From: Tetrastigma voinierianum
Lineage: Eukaryota > Streptophyta > Magnoliopsida > Vitales > Vitaceae
Reading direction: 5' to 3'
DNA length: 64,000 nt
NCBI GenBank assembly: GCA_016808115.1
Contig: JAEQBH010003960.1
Span: forward strand, 124,001 to 188,000
A program made the position numbers and the translations under genes. A model generated the notes under the pieces. That model did no database searches. It saw nothing but the letters and a program-made list of their open reading frames with translations, and was not told the origin of the DNA. Shown one piece after another: positions 1-12,480 of the stretch (position 1 is the first letter of the stretch; the number at the start of each line of letters is the position of its first letter).

Positions 1-665
1 TACCTCACGTAGAATGATTCATCCTGTGCAAGAATCTACCTAATCAGATCATTGTATCCAACAATCCTAAAATGACCGGCTTTCGCACAACACCCCTCGA
101 CTCACAGACCTGTATACAACTTAAAAATACAAACTGCAAGATCCCAATGGCTATCACAAGGTGATCAGAGGAACTCGACTAAACACGCCTCACAGGAAAA
201 GAAATGTCAGTCAAGTGATATGCAGATAGTCTGGGCCTTACCTACAAGTCGGGCCGAGCACACCCTGATATCATAAAGGCCCCCGACCGGTACAAGTTTG
301 ACATTGTATTCATAGGAGGTTTACGTGCCATACCCAACATGCTACCAGTTGTCTATCATTATATCCATGTATACTCTCCGAGAAATAAATCCACTCGAAA
401 TTAGATCGAGCTACCTCTCAATGCCTAGAAAATACTTGAGCTCTCAAGTCTTTGTCCGAAAGTGGCTAAAGAGGTGTTTGTCAGTTTCGAATACCATCCT
501 AGATATCATCCCCGCTAAAATACTTCTTAGTTGTTTGGGCTAAAGAGCCAGAATGACAAACAAGTCATTCATATAAACAATCAAGAAATACACCATCCAA
601 GAGAGGTATGATGATAAAAACTGAATGACGATCGCGGCTTCAAATCATGCCAAACTCCTAAACCA

Positions 666-959
666 CTAAGCTAAACCGACTAAACCAAGCTCGAAGAGAC
701 TGTTTAAGACCATATAAGGAACAGCGTAATTTGCATACCAAACCATACTCCCCTGAGCAACAAAACCAAGCGGTTGCTCCATATAAACCTCCTTGACGAG
801 ATCACCAAGAAGGAAGACATTTTTTATATCCAATTGAAAAAGGGACCATGAGCGCATAGCAGCCATAGAAAGAAGCAAGCGAACAGAGGCAATCTTGGCC
901 ACCGAAGAAAAAGTATCATAATAATTCAAGCCATATTGTTGCAGGTACTCGCAAACCAA
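666..959 (-). pseudogene. Copia reverse transcriptase fragment (remnant A)
   Basis: A 97-residue open stretch matches the Copia RT fingers and palm region. The DTFSSVAKIASVRLLLS, QLDIKNVFL and VYMEQPLGF segments are family landmarks. The family has LDIKNAFLHGDL at this point and here it reads LDIKNVFLLGDL, so the His is lost. The motif with the second catalytic aspartates (YVDD) is not intact. It belongs to the minus-strand Copia remnant and has no start of its own. Confidence 0.8.
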
Positions 960-1743
960 ACCGCCTTAAGCCGATCAACATGGCCGCACGTCCCACCTTC
1001 ATCAGATAAAACCCACCCACAATTAATCCAAGCACTTTTCCAAGAGGAAGAGCGATAAGCTCCCATGTGCCTGAGTAAAGAGCATGCCATTTTTCTCAAC
1101 TACGTCTGCTCAACCCGAAGAGAGATAGCCTCTCACTCAAGAGCTATAGTGGGTAGAAACAAAAGACAAGGTGAAACAAAGGAAAATAGAGTAAGACAAA
1201 CGATGAGCCGATAAAATTATAAACAAGAAGTGGTTAGAGGAAGGGTACCTTTTCCGAATGACAATAGGTGTGATCAGCTGACTGCCAAAGTGAACCTAAG
1301 GTAGGATGATCAGGCACAGAAGATGCTTCAACAAGAGGCCTCTGGAGGAGGGAGCTGCAGGAGGGAGAAGGCAGTATAAACCCGAAGGGGTCGAGGTCAC
1401 TAAGATCTCGTAGGCGAGAAGGGAAGCATGGAGACGGTAAGACAAGAGGGTTGATAAGATGATCCCGAATGCCGTTGCATGAGAAGGGAGGAATCTTCGC
1501 AAAGAAGACATCAATGTAGAGACAAGTAGCAATTAATGCTTGAGAATAACAACGATAACCCTCAAAGCAGAATAACCCCATGAAGGCATCAGCCTTCGTC
1601 GAGAGCTCTGTCTCTGCCTCGGAGTGAGAATATGAACAAATGTATACAACCAAAGAGACACATAAAAGGGAAAGGCAAAAGAGGTTGACAGTAGTAAGAC
1701 AAAATGAGAGACCGATCATGCAAAACGTAGGATGACATATTTA

Positions 1744-2258
1744 TTAATCAAATAACATGCATCTAAGATAAAGATCCCAAAAACGCCGAGGAGCCTTATG
1801 ATGAAGGAGCAGAGAGGCGCGAGTCGTCTCAACTAAATGACTCGCTTCACGCCACCACTCCATTCTATTGAGGAATGTAAGCACAAGATGATTGATGCAG
1901 TTAATCCACAAAGACATAAAGAAGAGAATGACATACCTTTGCATTTTCACTTTAAAATACAAATATATCAATTGAGTGCAAATTTCAATATGAAATTTTT
2001 GAAAGATATAAAATAACTCAGCTCGAGTTTCATTAAAAATAACCAAGTACATCGAGAAAAATCGTCTATAAAAGTAACAAAGTAATGAAATCTTAAAATA
2101 GACGCAGACCTAGAAGGACCCCAAACATTAGTGTGGACAATCTCAAACTGAGACTCATCTCGAGGATCTAAACGCTGGGAACGAGACATCTCCAGTATGT
2201 TTCCTAATCCGACATGACTTACAATCAAGCGCAGATAAACTAGAAAACGAGGAACCAA
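1744..2258 (-). pseudogene. Copia integrase fragment (remnant A)
   Basis: Two overlapping frames together give the end of the zinc-binding region and the start of the catalytic core of a Copia integrase: FEIVHTNVWGPSR, then FVTFIDDFSRCTWLFLMK, then NRMEWWREASHLVETTRASLLLHHKAP. The family normally has HTDVWGP, so the first catalytic Asp is Asn here. A frame change near 2052 breaks the domain. Confidence 0.8.
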
Positions 2259-2840
2259 CTTCTAAAACTTCAAAGACTGATGACTAAGACGCATCGGGGA
2301 GGAGGAGAGGAGCTACCATGGAAGTGCAAGCAGTGGAAAAAAGAGGCAAGTTGAGATGAAAGAGGCCTTAAGACTCCGTCCATGTCACCGTCTTTCCCCT
2401 CGTACTCGACTGGCGTAAGGTTGCAGAGTCAGATGCGAAAAAAGCACACAATGAAGGTCACGAGTCAATCTCTAATGAAATAAGATTAAAAGGAAAATCA
2501 GAACATAAAGTACGAGGTAAGGGGCAAGGAAGGAGGGGACAAGTCGGTTAATGCCTCCTTTAGCTACATTGAAACCATATGCTAAGGTAATAGTGGGGTA
2601 AAGGAGACTAAATGTAAGATAGAAAAAGATCTTTATTAACATAGATATGATCAAAGGATCCAAGATTTAAGGATCCAAGGTGCATGAGTGTAAGGCAAGT
2701 AAAGACACATCGATCTAGGCAAATGTATTAACGGAGGAAGATTCGTTGCTCGAGGAGACGTAGTACTCCTATATTCTCCGTACAAGAATGACCTCGAGTA
2801 GTGGACGAGTTCCTGGTTAATAAAACTCAAACTCGTCAAG

Positions 2841-3834
2841 GGTCAAAAGACCTGAGCTGGGTCGAGTGAAAGACGTAAGAGGGTTTCGGCCATGGGAATG
2901 GAGAAGCATCGATCACCACGTCCACTGCAGAGTTATGGAAGCGCCTAGAAGCCTGCCGCCCACCACTCCTTATGAAAACGCCTCGCCAGTGTGGTGCACA
3001 CAAGCGGGTGAGGCGTCGCCGAAATCGTCCAAAGCTCACCGCCGTCACTGCACGCCTTCTCCTTCTTCCATTCTTCTCCAATCTTTTTTTTTTTTTTTGC
3101 TTTTTTAAATGTTAAAATGGATAGAAATCTACACATTGCGGGCGTCTAGGGAGAGGCGAGAGCAGCCAGGCTTCTCACGTCGGAAGAACACAGAAGATGG
3201 GTTCAGTGGCTCGAGACCAACCCAAATGACGCCGTTATCGGGCCCTATTTTTGGGTAATTAACACCCCAAAACGACATCGCTGTGTTCTTTTTTAACCGA
3301 ACACCCCAAACGACGCCGTGGGGTGCTTGATTTTTTTTTTTTTTTAAATGACACCTCCAAAACGATGTCGTTTTGGGCTTCCAGCAACCAAAACGATGTC
3401 GTTTTGTGTGTCTCAACCTGCCCCCATAAAAACCCTCTCTTGCCTGATTACATCCTAAACCCTCAAAAAACCTTCAAAAACACTCAAACTGATTGAAGAG
3501 GGAAGAAGCAAGATCCAAGAGGTATTTTTTTCATTTTTCTTGTTTTACAAAAATTTATAAAAATAGAGAACATTTTAGAAAACTTGGGGTGTCAGAGGAA
3601 CATTTAAAATTCTATAAAAGAGAAACATTTTTAAACCGCTTTTAAACTTTTTTCAAAAACATTGAAAATACGTAATTTCAGAAAATTAATGTACAAATAG
3701 GAAAAATCTGAAAATTAATCTAAAAATAGAAAAATAAATTATGAAAAATTATAGAAACAAATAGAACAAAAATTTAAAACAGTTTTAGTTGTTTGACAAA
3801 CATTGACAATGTTTATAATTTATAGATTTATAAT
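2841..3834. other. No gene seen; spacer with palindromic motif cluster and AT-rich DNA
   Basis: No convincing coding region. The left part (about 2841-3130) is GC-richer and of unknown origin. The middle holds the palindrome cluster annotated separately. The right part (about 3500-3834) is AT-rich and ends at the target site of the Copia at 3835. It may be the 5' flank of the hAT remnant that resumes at 8.76 kb, but no hAT terminus was found. Confidence 0.5.
3221..3409. repeat. Cluster of five ACGAYGTCGT-type palindromes
   Basis: Five related sites occur in about 190 bp: CCCAAATGACGCCGTTA (3221), CCCCAAAACGACATCG (3265), CCCCAAACGACGCCGTGGGG (3303), CCAAAACGATGTCGTTTTGG (3357-3376) and CCAAAACGATGTCGTTTTG (3389-3407). 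The fourth is a perfect palindrome with 9-bp arms. Such sites could bind a dimeric protein, or could be subterminal repeats of a DNA transposon. Function is unknown. Confidence 0.7.
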
Positions 3835-3973
3835 TGTTAAATATTGTACAGTCTTTTCCTTTATTGTCTTTACTGACAAGTAGATCTCATATATATGTGC
3901 CCTCAATACGTAACTTATTTAGATCATTATTCGATAAAAATAATAAATGAATTTTCATTTTTCTCTCTTCACA
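3835..3973 (+). repeat. 5' LTR of Copia B (139 bp)
   Basis: It starts TGTTAAATATTG, ends TCTCTCTTCACA, is preceded by ATAAT and is followed directly by the primer-binding site. It aligns over its whole length with 8541-8674. An ATATATATG stretch in the middle could be a TATA element. Confidence 0.85.
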
Positions 3974-3985
3974 TGGTATCAGAGC
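3974..3985 (+). promoter_or_regulatory. Primer-binding site of Copia B (initiator Met tRNA)
   Basis: TGGTATCAGAGC immediately follows the LTR end. It is the standard plant Copia primer-binding site, complementary to the 3' end of initiator methionine tRNA. Confidence 0.9.
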
Positions 3986-6900
3986 CAAGAGAGAAAACCT
4001 TTTTTTTTTTTTTCTTTTGGTGGATCGTGTTTCTATCTCCCCCGATTCCCTTCTCTCCCGCCACGGATCTCCTTCACCATCGCACTCGCCTCACCACAGC
4101 CACATCGCACCGGCAATTTCCCTGAAGCTTCCTCCGCCGAAACCAGTTGGGATTTCGGCGCATCAGGCGATCTACACGCCGAGGGCCACCCCACGGAAAT
4201 CATGATCACACGCGCCATCACGCGGGCTGTCTTCTCCCAAGAAGCAGCGCCGCCCTGACGCGCCGGCGCCGTGGAGCGCCGCAGGGCGCGTGGCTCCTTC
4301 TCCTGATCGCCTCCACAATAAATCGTCCGGCCGCCGGCTCGTTCTGACTTCTCCACGCCCACCCAGCACTTCTTCCAATTTTGTCTCTTTTGTTACGCCA
4401 TCGCCTTCTAGCCTCTTCCGTGGCTACCACCGCCGTCGCTCATCTTCAATGGCTTCACTCATCTTCAAATGATTTCACTGGCCAACCCTTTTCTTCATCT
4501 TCAAGCTCCATTGTACCGTGATTCACCCTCTTGTCAGTGGCTCTTCAATCCAAACGTGTTCAATCTCCAGCCAAGTGGGATATGGCAACTGCACCTATTT
4601 ACCGCTCATATCTCGACTCTACCATCACATCGTAAAATTTGATCGTAGTGAGAATTATCTCTCCGGTCGCTTCGGTGGAACCTGTTCACGGGACAGACAT
4701 GAGGATCATCTTATTACACCGGAGTGATGATATACCGTGTCGACAAGGTGCACCTAAGAAAATAGATGCACAACTATGTAGCGATACGTAAATTTCTATT
4801 GATCCGAAAATTTTGCTTCATCTTCGGGCTTACAAGACATGTTCTAAGTTTTCGAATCAAAAGTTTCCATGTTACTGAAGAATATTATTCAACACTTTTA
4901 GTATGTATTTCTCGCATTACATATCCAACAAGACATGGATCTATCTAATTATATTGGCCGTATCGCTTCTCTAAGGAGTGGAGTTCCCGACATCATGCCT
5001 CTACTAGTGACGCTGGGGCTCAACAAACGCAGTTGACAAGTTCTTTATGGTCCTTACTCTCATCGGGGCTCTCCGTCCGGATCCAGACCCTCCGAGATCG
5101 TGATTCGCAACCTCGCCTCCCGTGTCCTCTCGATGATGTGTTTGTTCGCTCTCCCGTATTCCTCCACACGCACTTTGCCATCCGATACTTCTTTAGATTC
5201 TTCCGTGTTAGTTTCTCATACTAACTCGGAGGACGTAGTTGGTACTCCGAGGTCGAGGACAGCCCTCATTGTTCATTGCAATAAGCTTGGCCACACCCGT
5301 GATCGTTGTTACGCACCAGCTGTACGGACGCCCTCCCCGCGACCGCACACGTGGCCCAATTTTCTTCATTCTATTTCGCCGCCCCTGCACTGAAGGCTCC
5401 CGCACACCGCGGTGTCTCCACCTGACGTGGAGTATGATGCCTATCTTCGCTATCAAGGAGCCAAGTCGTATTCGTTGCCTCATGCCCGTGACCGTCAATG
5501 CCTCCGGGTCGTTTTACTCATACATCTTCTCGACCGGATTCTCGACTCAAGCCTGATCATATTTCCGTAATAAAGATCTTTTCTCTCTACTACTACCCCT
5601 ACTTTACCTACTGCTACCTTATTAATGGTTCTCAAACTGTATTAAAGGTATTGGTTCGCTCATCCTCTCCTTCCCTACCTCTCACCTCCGTCCTTATACC
5701 CCGATGTCCCTCAATCTTATTTCACGCAAAATCACTCGTGACTCTTAACTCGTTCCATTATTTTTCGATAAATTGCGGACTGGCAGACCTATAATTCAGG
5801 AAGCGATCGGGCATTTGACGTGAGTCACAGGTTTCTATCACCTCACCCGCAATCATCTCCCCGCAGCTTATGCCTAATCGATGCTCCACCTCATCCACAA
5901 TGCCTCACACCTAGTCTTCAGTTCCTGTGAAGATGGTCCCTCGTTTTCCACTTCACCGCCACTCAAGGTGTGAGTCCTCGGCACTGGGGAAACATACTCG
6001 TGTCTCGTCTCAGCCGCTTGAACACCCAGCAACATCTCCGACCTCATTCCAAACCGACATTCGTCCCTGTTTGACTCCGTTTACTTTAGGCTTCAGATTT
6101 GTCACTTTCATTGATGACTATTCTCGAGATGTACTGGGTTATTTTTAATGAATCGAAATGAGTTATTTCTATTTCCTCTCCAAATTTTATGCTGAAATTC
6201 TTACCTAGCCTAATATTTCTATTCAGGTGTAATACGTGAAGATAATGCCCGAGTAGAATATTTTTTCACACTTTTATTTCATTTGTGTCCCAAATACGGG
6301 ATCCTTCATCGCCTTCAGGCTCATACTCCTCAAATTAAATGGTAGCCGAACAAGAACGCCATCTTATTGAGATAAATTTCGTACTCCTTCCTCCACTATC
6401 ATGTTCCTTTCGTTGGGGACGCCGTCCCATAAATTTTGTTATTTGATTAATCGTATGCCCCCTCATCCAGATACATGCCCGTATTCCTCATTCACTTCCT
6501 TTTCCCGACCAACCTCTTTATTTCCTTCCTCCTCGTGTTTTCGTCAGACTTGCTTTGTTCATATTCTCACCCAGACAAGACAAGCTTTCACCATGCCACG
6601 AATGCATCTTCCTAGGCTACTCCCGACTTCGTATGGGTTATCGCTTGCGACCCCCCGTGACTCATCGACATTTTATCTCCGTCGATGTCACCTTCTTCGA
6701 GGACTCCCTTCTTCTTTCTCCTCCTCCTCGGAAGTCTCTTCCCGCATCGATGTTTTACCCTTCCGATCATCTCCTCGCCTAGATTTGATGTGATCTATCT
6801 TCTCGGCCCCCTTCAGTTCATCATCAGCCGCCCCCTGCCGTTGTTCCTTTCCTTCTCGTCGAGGCCCCCCGGGCTGACCACTTCCTCTCCCTCTCTGCCT

Positions 6901-7289
6901 TCTCCTACTCCCAGCTCGCTCATATCGATGACTTGCCCATCGCTTCTGAAAGCGTAATCGCTCTACTAGCAACTCATCCTATTTATTACAATTTTTGAGT
7001 TACCATCGATTATCTTCCACCTACTCGCATTTGTTTCACTTATTTCCACCGCTTTCTTCCTAAGAACACCAATGAGGCACTTTCCCATCCCGGGGTCATG
7101 ACAGCAATGGTAGATGAAATGGTCAGCTCGTGACCTAATCGGGCACTCGGGATCTGTTGTTCGCCACTAGTAAGTTTCCGCTGGTTGTCATGGTCTACGC
7201 TATACCGTCCCTGATAGCGTTGATCGCCTTAAGGCCCGCTGTTGCTAAAGGATATACTCAAAGTTTATGGTTCCCGACAGGTGACACCT

Positions 7290-7500
7290 TCTCCCCGTCA
7301 CAAGATTGCTTCGTCCGTCGCTCTCCATGGCTGCTATGTGTTCCCGGGCCGCTTTTCAGCTGATATTAAAAATGCTTTCCTTCATGGTGATCTGCTTGAG
7401 GAAAGTTTATATGGAGCAACCAATTGGTTTTCATGCTCGTGGGAGTCTCATGAATACATGTGCTACGCCGCTCTCTATATGGCTTGAAGCAATCTCCTCG
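7290..7500 (+). pseudogene. Copia B reverse transcriptase fragment
   Basis: Spread over three frames: a run like TVAPVAKIASVRPSLSMAAM, then QLILKMLSFMVICLRKVYMEQPIGF, which is a frame-shifted version of the family QLDIKNAFLHGDLxEEVYMEQPxGF. Several indels separate the motifs, so the region cannot make an RT. Confidence 0.7.
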
Positions 7501-8540
7501 AAAGATGGCTTGACGCTTTAGTTCGTTTGTTCAAGAATTCGCATGCTTCGCAAAGCATGTTATAATTCATCTCATTTTAACATCACAACTCTTCTGTATG
7601 TTGTATTTATCTCGGTTGTTTACAGGACTTATTTATCATTATTACTGTAAATGATCGTGACAGATCTCGTAACTCAAAGCAACATCTTTTCACCCACTTT
7701 CAAACTAAAGACTCGGGGGAAACCTCGCATTTTCAATCAGATACCAATCCAGCTGTGTAGTCCTCTCCTAACTGAAGTATGTTTAGACATCTTCGAAGAA
7801 ACCTAGATGTTGGGATCAGAACCGGCTGACACCCTATGGATCCTAATAAACTCAGACTCAGATTGTGTGAGCCCTTCTAGATCCTGGAGATACACGACCG
7901 GTGTGTAACCCACTATCTTACCACATCGGCCGCATTTCCCTTTCCTAGTGGCGCGTTAGTCAATTCCTACAAGCCACCATGTGATAGCCATCGATGTTGT
8001 AACCAGATTCTTCGATATATTAAAAGCACACTTCAGGTCATGTGTGTCAGACGAGAATGGGAGGTCACACCTGTGCTATCGTTACACAGATGTGATTACC
8101 ACAATCTACGTATAGATCGCTCCACTTCCGGCACTGTGGTTTTCACTGGTGGTAACCTAATATCCTGAAGAGTAAGAAATAACATGTAGTGGCTAGATCG
8201 CCACTGCCGGTATCGAAATATGGCCTTGGCAACATGTGAACCTTACATATGTATCGGTGACACCTCTCCGTGAGCCGAGATTCGAAAGGTGAACCGCATT
8301 TAAGCTCATCTGCGGATAACCAGTCGCTTGCATATCGTGATCCAATCCGCCTTCCATGAAAGCAAGACAAACACATCAAGTCGACCGCCACTTCATTGTA
8401 TAGAAGATCGTATCAGATGTATAGCTACTAGTTTTGTCAATTCAAATTATCAACTAGCGCATTTTTACTAAATCTCAGAGGTCCTAATTAAATACATTTC
8501 CATGTTTCTACATACTACATGCCTCCAAATTTTTAGTGAG

Positions 8541-8674
8541 TGTTAGATATCAGATGCCTTTCCTTATCATTTTACTCAGATCAGAGTCCTATATATATGT
8601 TTCCATTATAATGTGTGTAGATGATTCATTATTTAGAGGAAATAATAAAATTAGGAATTCTATTTTTCTTCACA
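8541..8674 (+). repeat. 3' LTR of Copia B (134 bp)
   Basis: It starts TGTTAGATATCAG and ends TTTTTCTTCACA, followed by the target duplication ATAAT. A degenerate purine-containing stretch (TTTTTAGTGAG) precedes it where the polypurine tract should be. Confidence 0.85.
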
Positions 8675-8754
8675 ATAATATATAATATATTATGTATATT
8701 TTTTCATTTTTTCAATATAATTGTTAGTTTGGTCGTTGATTTGTTGTAAAGATA

Positions 8755-10126
8755 CACAAAAAATGGACAAAGAGATTGAAGTCAAGTAGAGGCCGCAAGT
8801 GGAAGAAAAGATCCGGATGAAATATGCCCGTTTATTAATGAGAAAGATACAAGCACACTATTTGTATTTTTTGTGATAAAGTAATTCAAACGAGGCATTT
8901 ATGCACAAAAGCAACAACTTGTTGAAAATTTAGAAATTTAAAAAAGGCATAAGATGTCCCTAACATGTTAGGAAAGAAATAGAAGATTATATGCTAGCCA
9001 AAAAACCCAAAATCAAATGAGTTTGGGAGTCATAATGTGAATGAGGATATGTTTCGTTCCAAGATGAAGATGATGAAGACCAAGGTTAATAGCAAATGGG
9101 AAGAAAGGTTGTTTCTAGTGGTGGTAATGGAGGGGAAGTGGTGGCAGTGGTAGTAGTCATGATAAAGAGAATAAGGCAAAAGGTCCTATGGATCATTTCT
9201 TCACTCCTAAATCCAAATGGTTGTTCAAAAGAAAAATACTAAACTACTATAAAAATGCCTACAAGAAAGAGGCCAAGGAGAGTCGATATACTATTTTGTG
9301 ATGATGTATGATGTCGCGATTCCATTTAATTTAGTGAACTATGGGGCTTCCAACCAATGCTTCGAGGCAAGCACTGGGGCAATATGGTGGGCTACAAGGA
9401 ACAGTTTTCATGATAAGAGTTACTAACCTCAAGAAAGAATTGGTTTCAAAGGATTCAATGAAGGATCATTTCATAGAATGGAAGGAAAATGATGTTCAAT
9501 TACGCTTTATTGGATGGATCGACAGGGGCTGAAAAGGCCTTGCATGTAATTTCAATGTCTTCAAGAGGACCATGTTTATGAAATCTACTGAGCGCTTCTT
9601 CTCATGGTCGCCACTTTATATAAATTGTCTGAATTTACTCTTATTGGGGCTGGTGGAGGAAGTCAGAAGCCACTGTTGTTCAAGTGATAACAGATAATGC
9701 TTCAAATTATGTGGTAGCCAGTACTTATAATTTAATTTGAAACTTTCATTTACTAGATGTAAGGATTACATCTAATATCTATTTATTATATGTGTTTAAA
9801 TTATGTGTAGGTTGTCGGAAAAAAAAAACCACATTTGTATTTGACACCATGTGCCGCATACTGTCTTAATTTGACATTAAAAGATATTGGAAAACTACCA
9901 CACATCAAGAAGACAATGGGGAGAGGGCCATATCCATAAGCTGCTACATCTATAATAGAACGGTTTGCTCTAACATGATGTGGCGATTTCATCGAGCAGC
10001 GGAGTTGTTAGCCTCGCAAGAATCGGTTTGCAACGGCCTTTATCACTCCATTCCGTATTAATGAACAAAGAAACAACTTGTTAGACTATAGTTTACTAGT
10101 TCACATTGATAGAAAGTAATGGGCAA
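8755..10126 (+). pseudogene. hAT transposase remnant 1, N-terminal half (BED finger and DUF659)
   Basis: Translating in shifting frames gives a plant hAT transposase of the DUF659 type. A BED-finger-like region lies at about 8840-8970 (reading like FCDKVIQTRHLCTKATTC). The linker contains MDHFFTPKSKW near 9190. DUF659 follows from about 9240, including a degenerate QYG-G-KG stretch near 9376, then ITDNASNYVV near 9688-9717 and LYLTPCAAYCLNLTLKDIGK near 9834-9893. Many stops are present. It is cut at 10126 by the Gypsy element, and the reading resumes at 17298: joining TGGGCAA to ACGAGCAAAAGG restores a W-A-N-E-Q-K-type reading. Confidence 0.8.
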
Positions 10127-11416
10127 TGATTATGCTCAAAAAGTGCTATTTTCAACCCCTGCTTATTAAGGTTTTGAAAGGCACTTTTTGTGTACTAATC
10201 GTAATTAACCCGACGGTAATATTGCTGTCCCTCGCTATTCTACCGACGTGATTATGGCGATAATTTTGTAGTTTTGCAAGCTATGAATGCCAAGATCAAG
10301 TTGAAGCCTGGCCCAAGCACGAAAAATTCGAAATGAACTCAACATCGTGATATCAGACCTAAGGAAAGAAGGAGCAGAAGCAAAGAAAGAAGAGAAGTAG
10401 AGAATTTCGCACCACAGTGCGAAATTGCCTTCCCTGTGCCACTGTTCATCCTGCCTTTGACATTTTGACTTTCCTTTGTCACTTTTTGGTTTTCTTCCCA
10501 TTTTGCCCTCCTTGTTTAATGTCTTTTGAGGGTATTTTGGTATTCTATCCTATTTGTAGCTCCATAGAAGCTCAAACTTGTAGAGAATGAATAATTCGAT
10601 TTTTTTGTGGACTTTGGTGGGAAATGACAGAGCAAGAGTAAGTTTTCCCGCCCCTTCCTCTCGTCCATTTTCTTTGTTTTCTTTATTTTTCTAAGGCCAA
10701 ACACCCTCGGTGACGACAACTCACGGATGATTACAACCTCCATCCTCAAGAGGAGGCTGGGCTAGGGTTTTGGAGGCAATGACTGGCTCTCAATGCTTAA
10801 CGTATGCATTTGTCACATGATTGCTTATCTCTCACACTAGGTTTAAATCCTTATATGTGCCCCGACACCGCATTTGGTAAGCTTTTTCAAGTTCAAAGTG
10901 GATGCTTATCAAGACCACTAATATTCTGTTAACAGCTCTTATGAGTCACTCCAGGTAGGTAGATCAAAGAGAATTACTTCACCGCAACCATGAATGATAA
11001 GCAAATGCTATTTTTAAAAAGGAAAATTCTTTAGTGGTTTAGTTTAAAGCTAAATGAAGATCCTGGGCTCGAAATGACTATAGGTCATCCTCCCCAACGG
11101 TGAAATGAACCCGAGGCCCTCTAATCGCCTAGACCTCAACCCCAGTAGCCCGATGCTTCAAGGAGTTCTTTTTCATATTTACTTATTTTATTTTCAGTTT
11201 TCCAAACATTAAACCCCCCTGTTTTTACCAAAACCTTAAAATCCAAATTGAAATTCACCATTTTGAACCAACTGCAAATCATTTACATGAAGAAAACTCA
11301 TCCATGTGTTCACCCGAGTTAATTATACCAAGAAGAGCTTTGGTTACTAAGAAGAGGAGGAATTTAGGCTTATAAATATTGTCGATTCCAGCACTTTTAT
11401 TTGCGGGCACTAATCA
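10127..11416 (+). repeat. 5' LTR of the Athila-like element
   Basis: It starts TGATTATGCTCAAAAAGTGC, ends GGGCACTAATCA and aligns along its length with 16020-17297 with numerous substitutions and small indels. The inner terminal repeat GCACTAATCA is the exact complement of the TGATTAGTGC start seen in the other LTR. Confidence 0.85.
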
Positions 11417-11418
11417 AA

Positions 11419-11438
11419 TGGCGCTCGTCGATGGTGCC
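11419..11438 (+). promoter_or_regulatory. Primer-binding site of the Athila-like element
   Basis: TGGCGCTCGTCGATGGTGCC follows the LTR after two bases. It resembles the TGGCGCCGTTGCCGGGGA primer site of Athila/Tat Gypsy elements (tRNA-Asp), with several changes. Confidence 0.65.
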
Positions 11439-11899
11439 TTAGTGCAAGTGGGAGAGTCATTTGAACTGCGGATCCCCATCACAAAAGCTGGGCTGGTGAA
11501 ATTTAATCCCTTTGTTCCTTTTACTTTTATTTCCCCAAGAAGCCACTGTCAAGTTGATTTAATTTAAGTACCGCCCATACATAGAATTTTTATTTTTATT
11601 TCTAGTTAACATTAACCTTTTTTGGTAGTCTCGCTTTCTTTGCCAGCTCGTCAGAGCCTTGTTTGTACAAACTCTACAATCATCAGCGTAAACACTACAA
11701 GGTGAGATTGAAAGGGTGGTCTACCCGAATGTGGCCGGGAAGGGAGCACATTGGCATCAGACAGCCTCCACCTAAGGAGCAAAGAAAGCCAATAGGTGTA
11801 AGGAACCCTAATGCTTACAAGTCAATGAGGAATTATATACACTCCACCAAGGGGCGAGTTCACCTCATGTATCAGACTCTCCCGCTAAGGATGTAACCG

Positions 11900-12480
11900 G
11901 CTGTGGCCTTATCTGGTGCCCTTATTCCCAACTTTCCATGGTATGGAAAATGAAAATCCATACACACACATTAGAGATTTTGAGGAAGTTTGCACAACTT
12001 TCAAGGAGGGTGCAACCGGAGCATGGAGCCGCCGGTCAAAAGCCTTCGCTTTAACCCTAAGGATAAGGCCAAGATTTGGCTCAACTCCTAAGGCCAAGGC
12101 ACAACACGAAATCGATGCAGATGCAGCTGAATTGTTGAAGAAATTTTTTTCCATGCACAGGACCAACGGTTTGAAAAGGCGTGATCTATAATTTCTTATG
12201 CTCTGAAGACATTGAGAAGTTTTAACGTTGATTTGGAAAGGTAATTGAGACCATCACTGCCCGTCCCTCACCACGGCTTCGATACATGTTTTAGTTGAAC
12301 TACTCCATGTGATGGATGTCCCCGCTACAGCTGTTTATTAGAAACCATGTGGAGGGGACTTCCAGTAAAACTCAAAGGCTATGGATTTTCTGGGTTATGC
12401 AGCGTAGACTCTAAGGCATGGGATGAGCCCAACCCCAGGGAAGCAGAAAGAATGAGGCCTCCCCCACATCCAGCCTAAGG
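11900..12480 (+). pseudogene. Athila-type gag fragment
   Basis: An open stretch starts at about 11916 with FPTFHGMENENPYTHIRDFEEVCTTFKEG, a typical opening of Athila-lineage gag. It continues through AELLKKFFSMHRTNGLKRRDL and, in other frames, the LETMWRGLPVKLKGYGFS-like region. Frameshifts after about 12190 end the open reading. The protein would form virus-like particles in an intact element. Confidence 0.8.

Larger units (their letters stand above)
1..2840 (-). mobile_element. Copia retrotransposon remnant A (pol, degenerate, runs off left edge)
   Basis: Read on the minus strand, this is a decayed Copia polyprotein in the order protease, integrase, reverse transcriptase. Protease and pre-integrase similarity lies at about 2840-2300 (a PWILKSWIL segment where families have PWILDSGA, so the catalytic Asp is lost). 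The integrase core is at about 2260-1740 (FVTFIDDFSRCTWLFLMK). The integrase/RT linker is at about 1720-1240 and the RT palm at about 959-670 (LDIKNVFLLGD, then EVYMEQPLGF). Stops and frameshifts are frequent, so no product is expected. The gag and 5' LTR are missing on the right, and the RNase H end and 3' LTR would lie at or beyond the left edge. Confidence 0.85.
3835..8674 (+). mobile_element. Copia retrotransposon B, full length but heavily decayed
   Basis: Both LTRs are present (3835-3973 and 8541-8674) and a 5-bp target duplication ATAAT flanks them (3830-3834 and 8675-8679). A primer-binding site follows the 5' LTR. The internal order is gag, protease, integrase, RT, RNase H, recognisable only as short fragments: zinc-knuckle-like HCNKLGHTRDRCY near 5274-5312, integrase FVTFIDDYSRDV near 6098-6133, RT around 7290-7480 (MAAMCSRAAFQ, VYMEQPIGFHARG). 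All frames are broken. The two LTRs are clearly diverged (roughly two thirds identical by eye), so the insertion is old. Confidence 0.9.

Noticed and set aside
4033..4430. Several overlapping open frames on both strands in GC-rich DNA
   Set aside because: They lie in the leader/gag region of old Copia B, have no family resemblance, and high GC alone keeps frames open.
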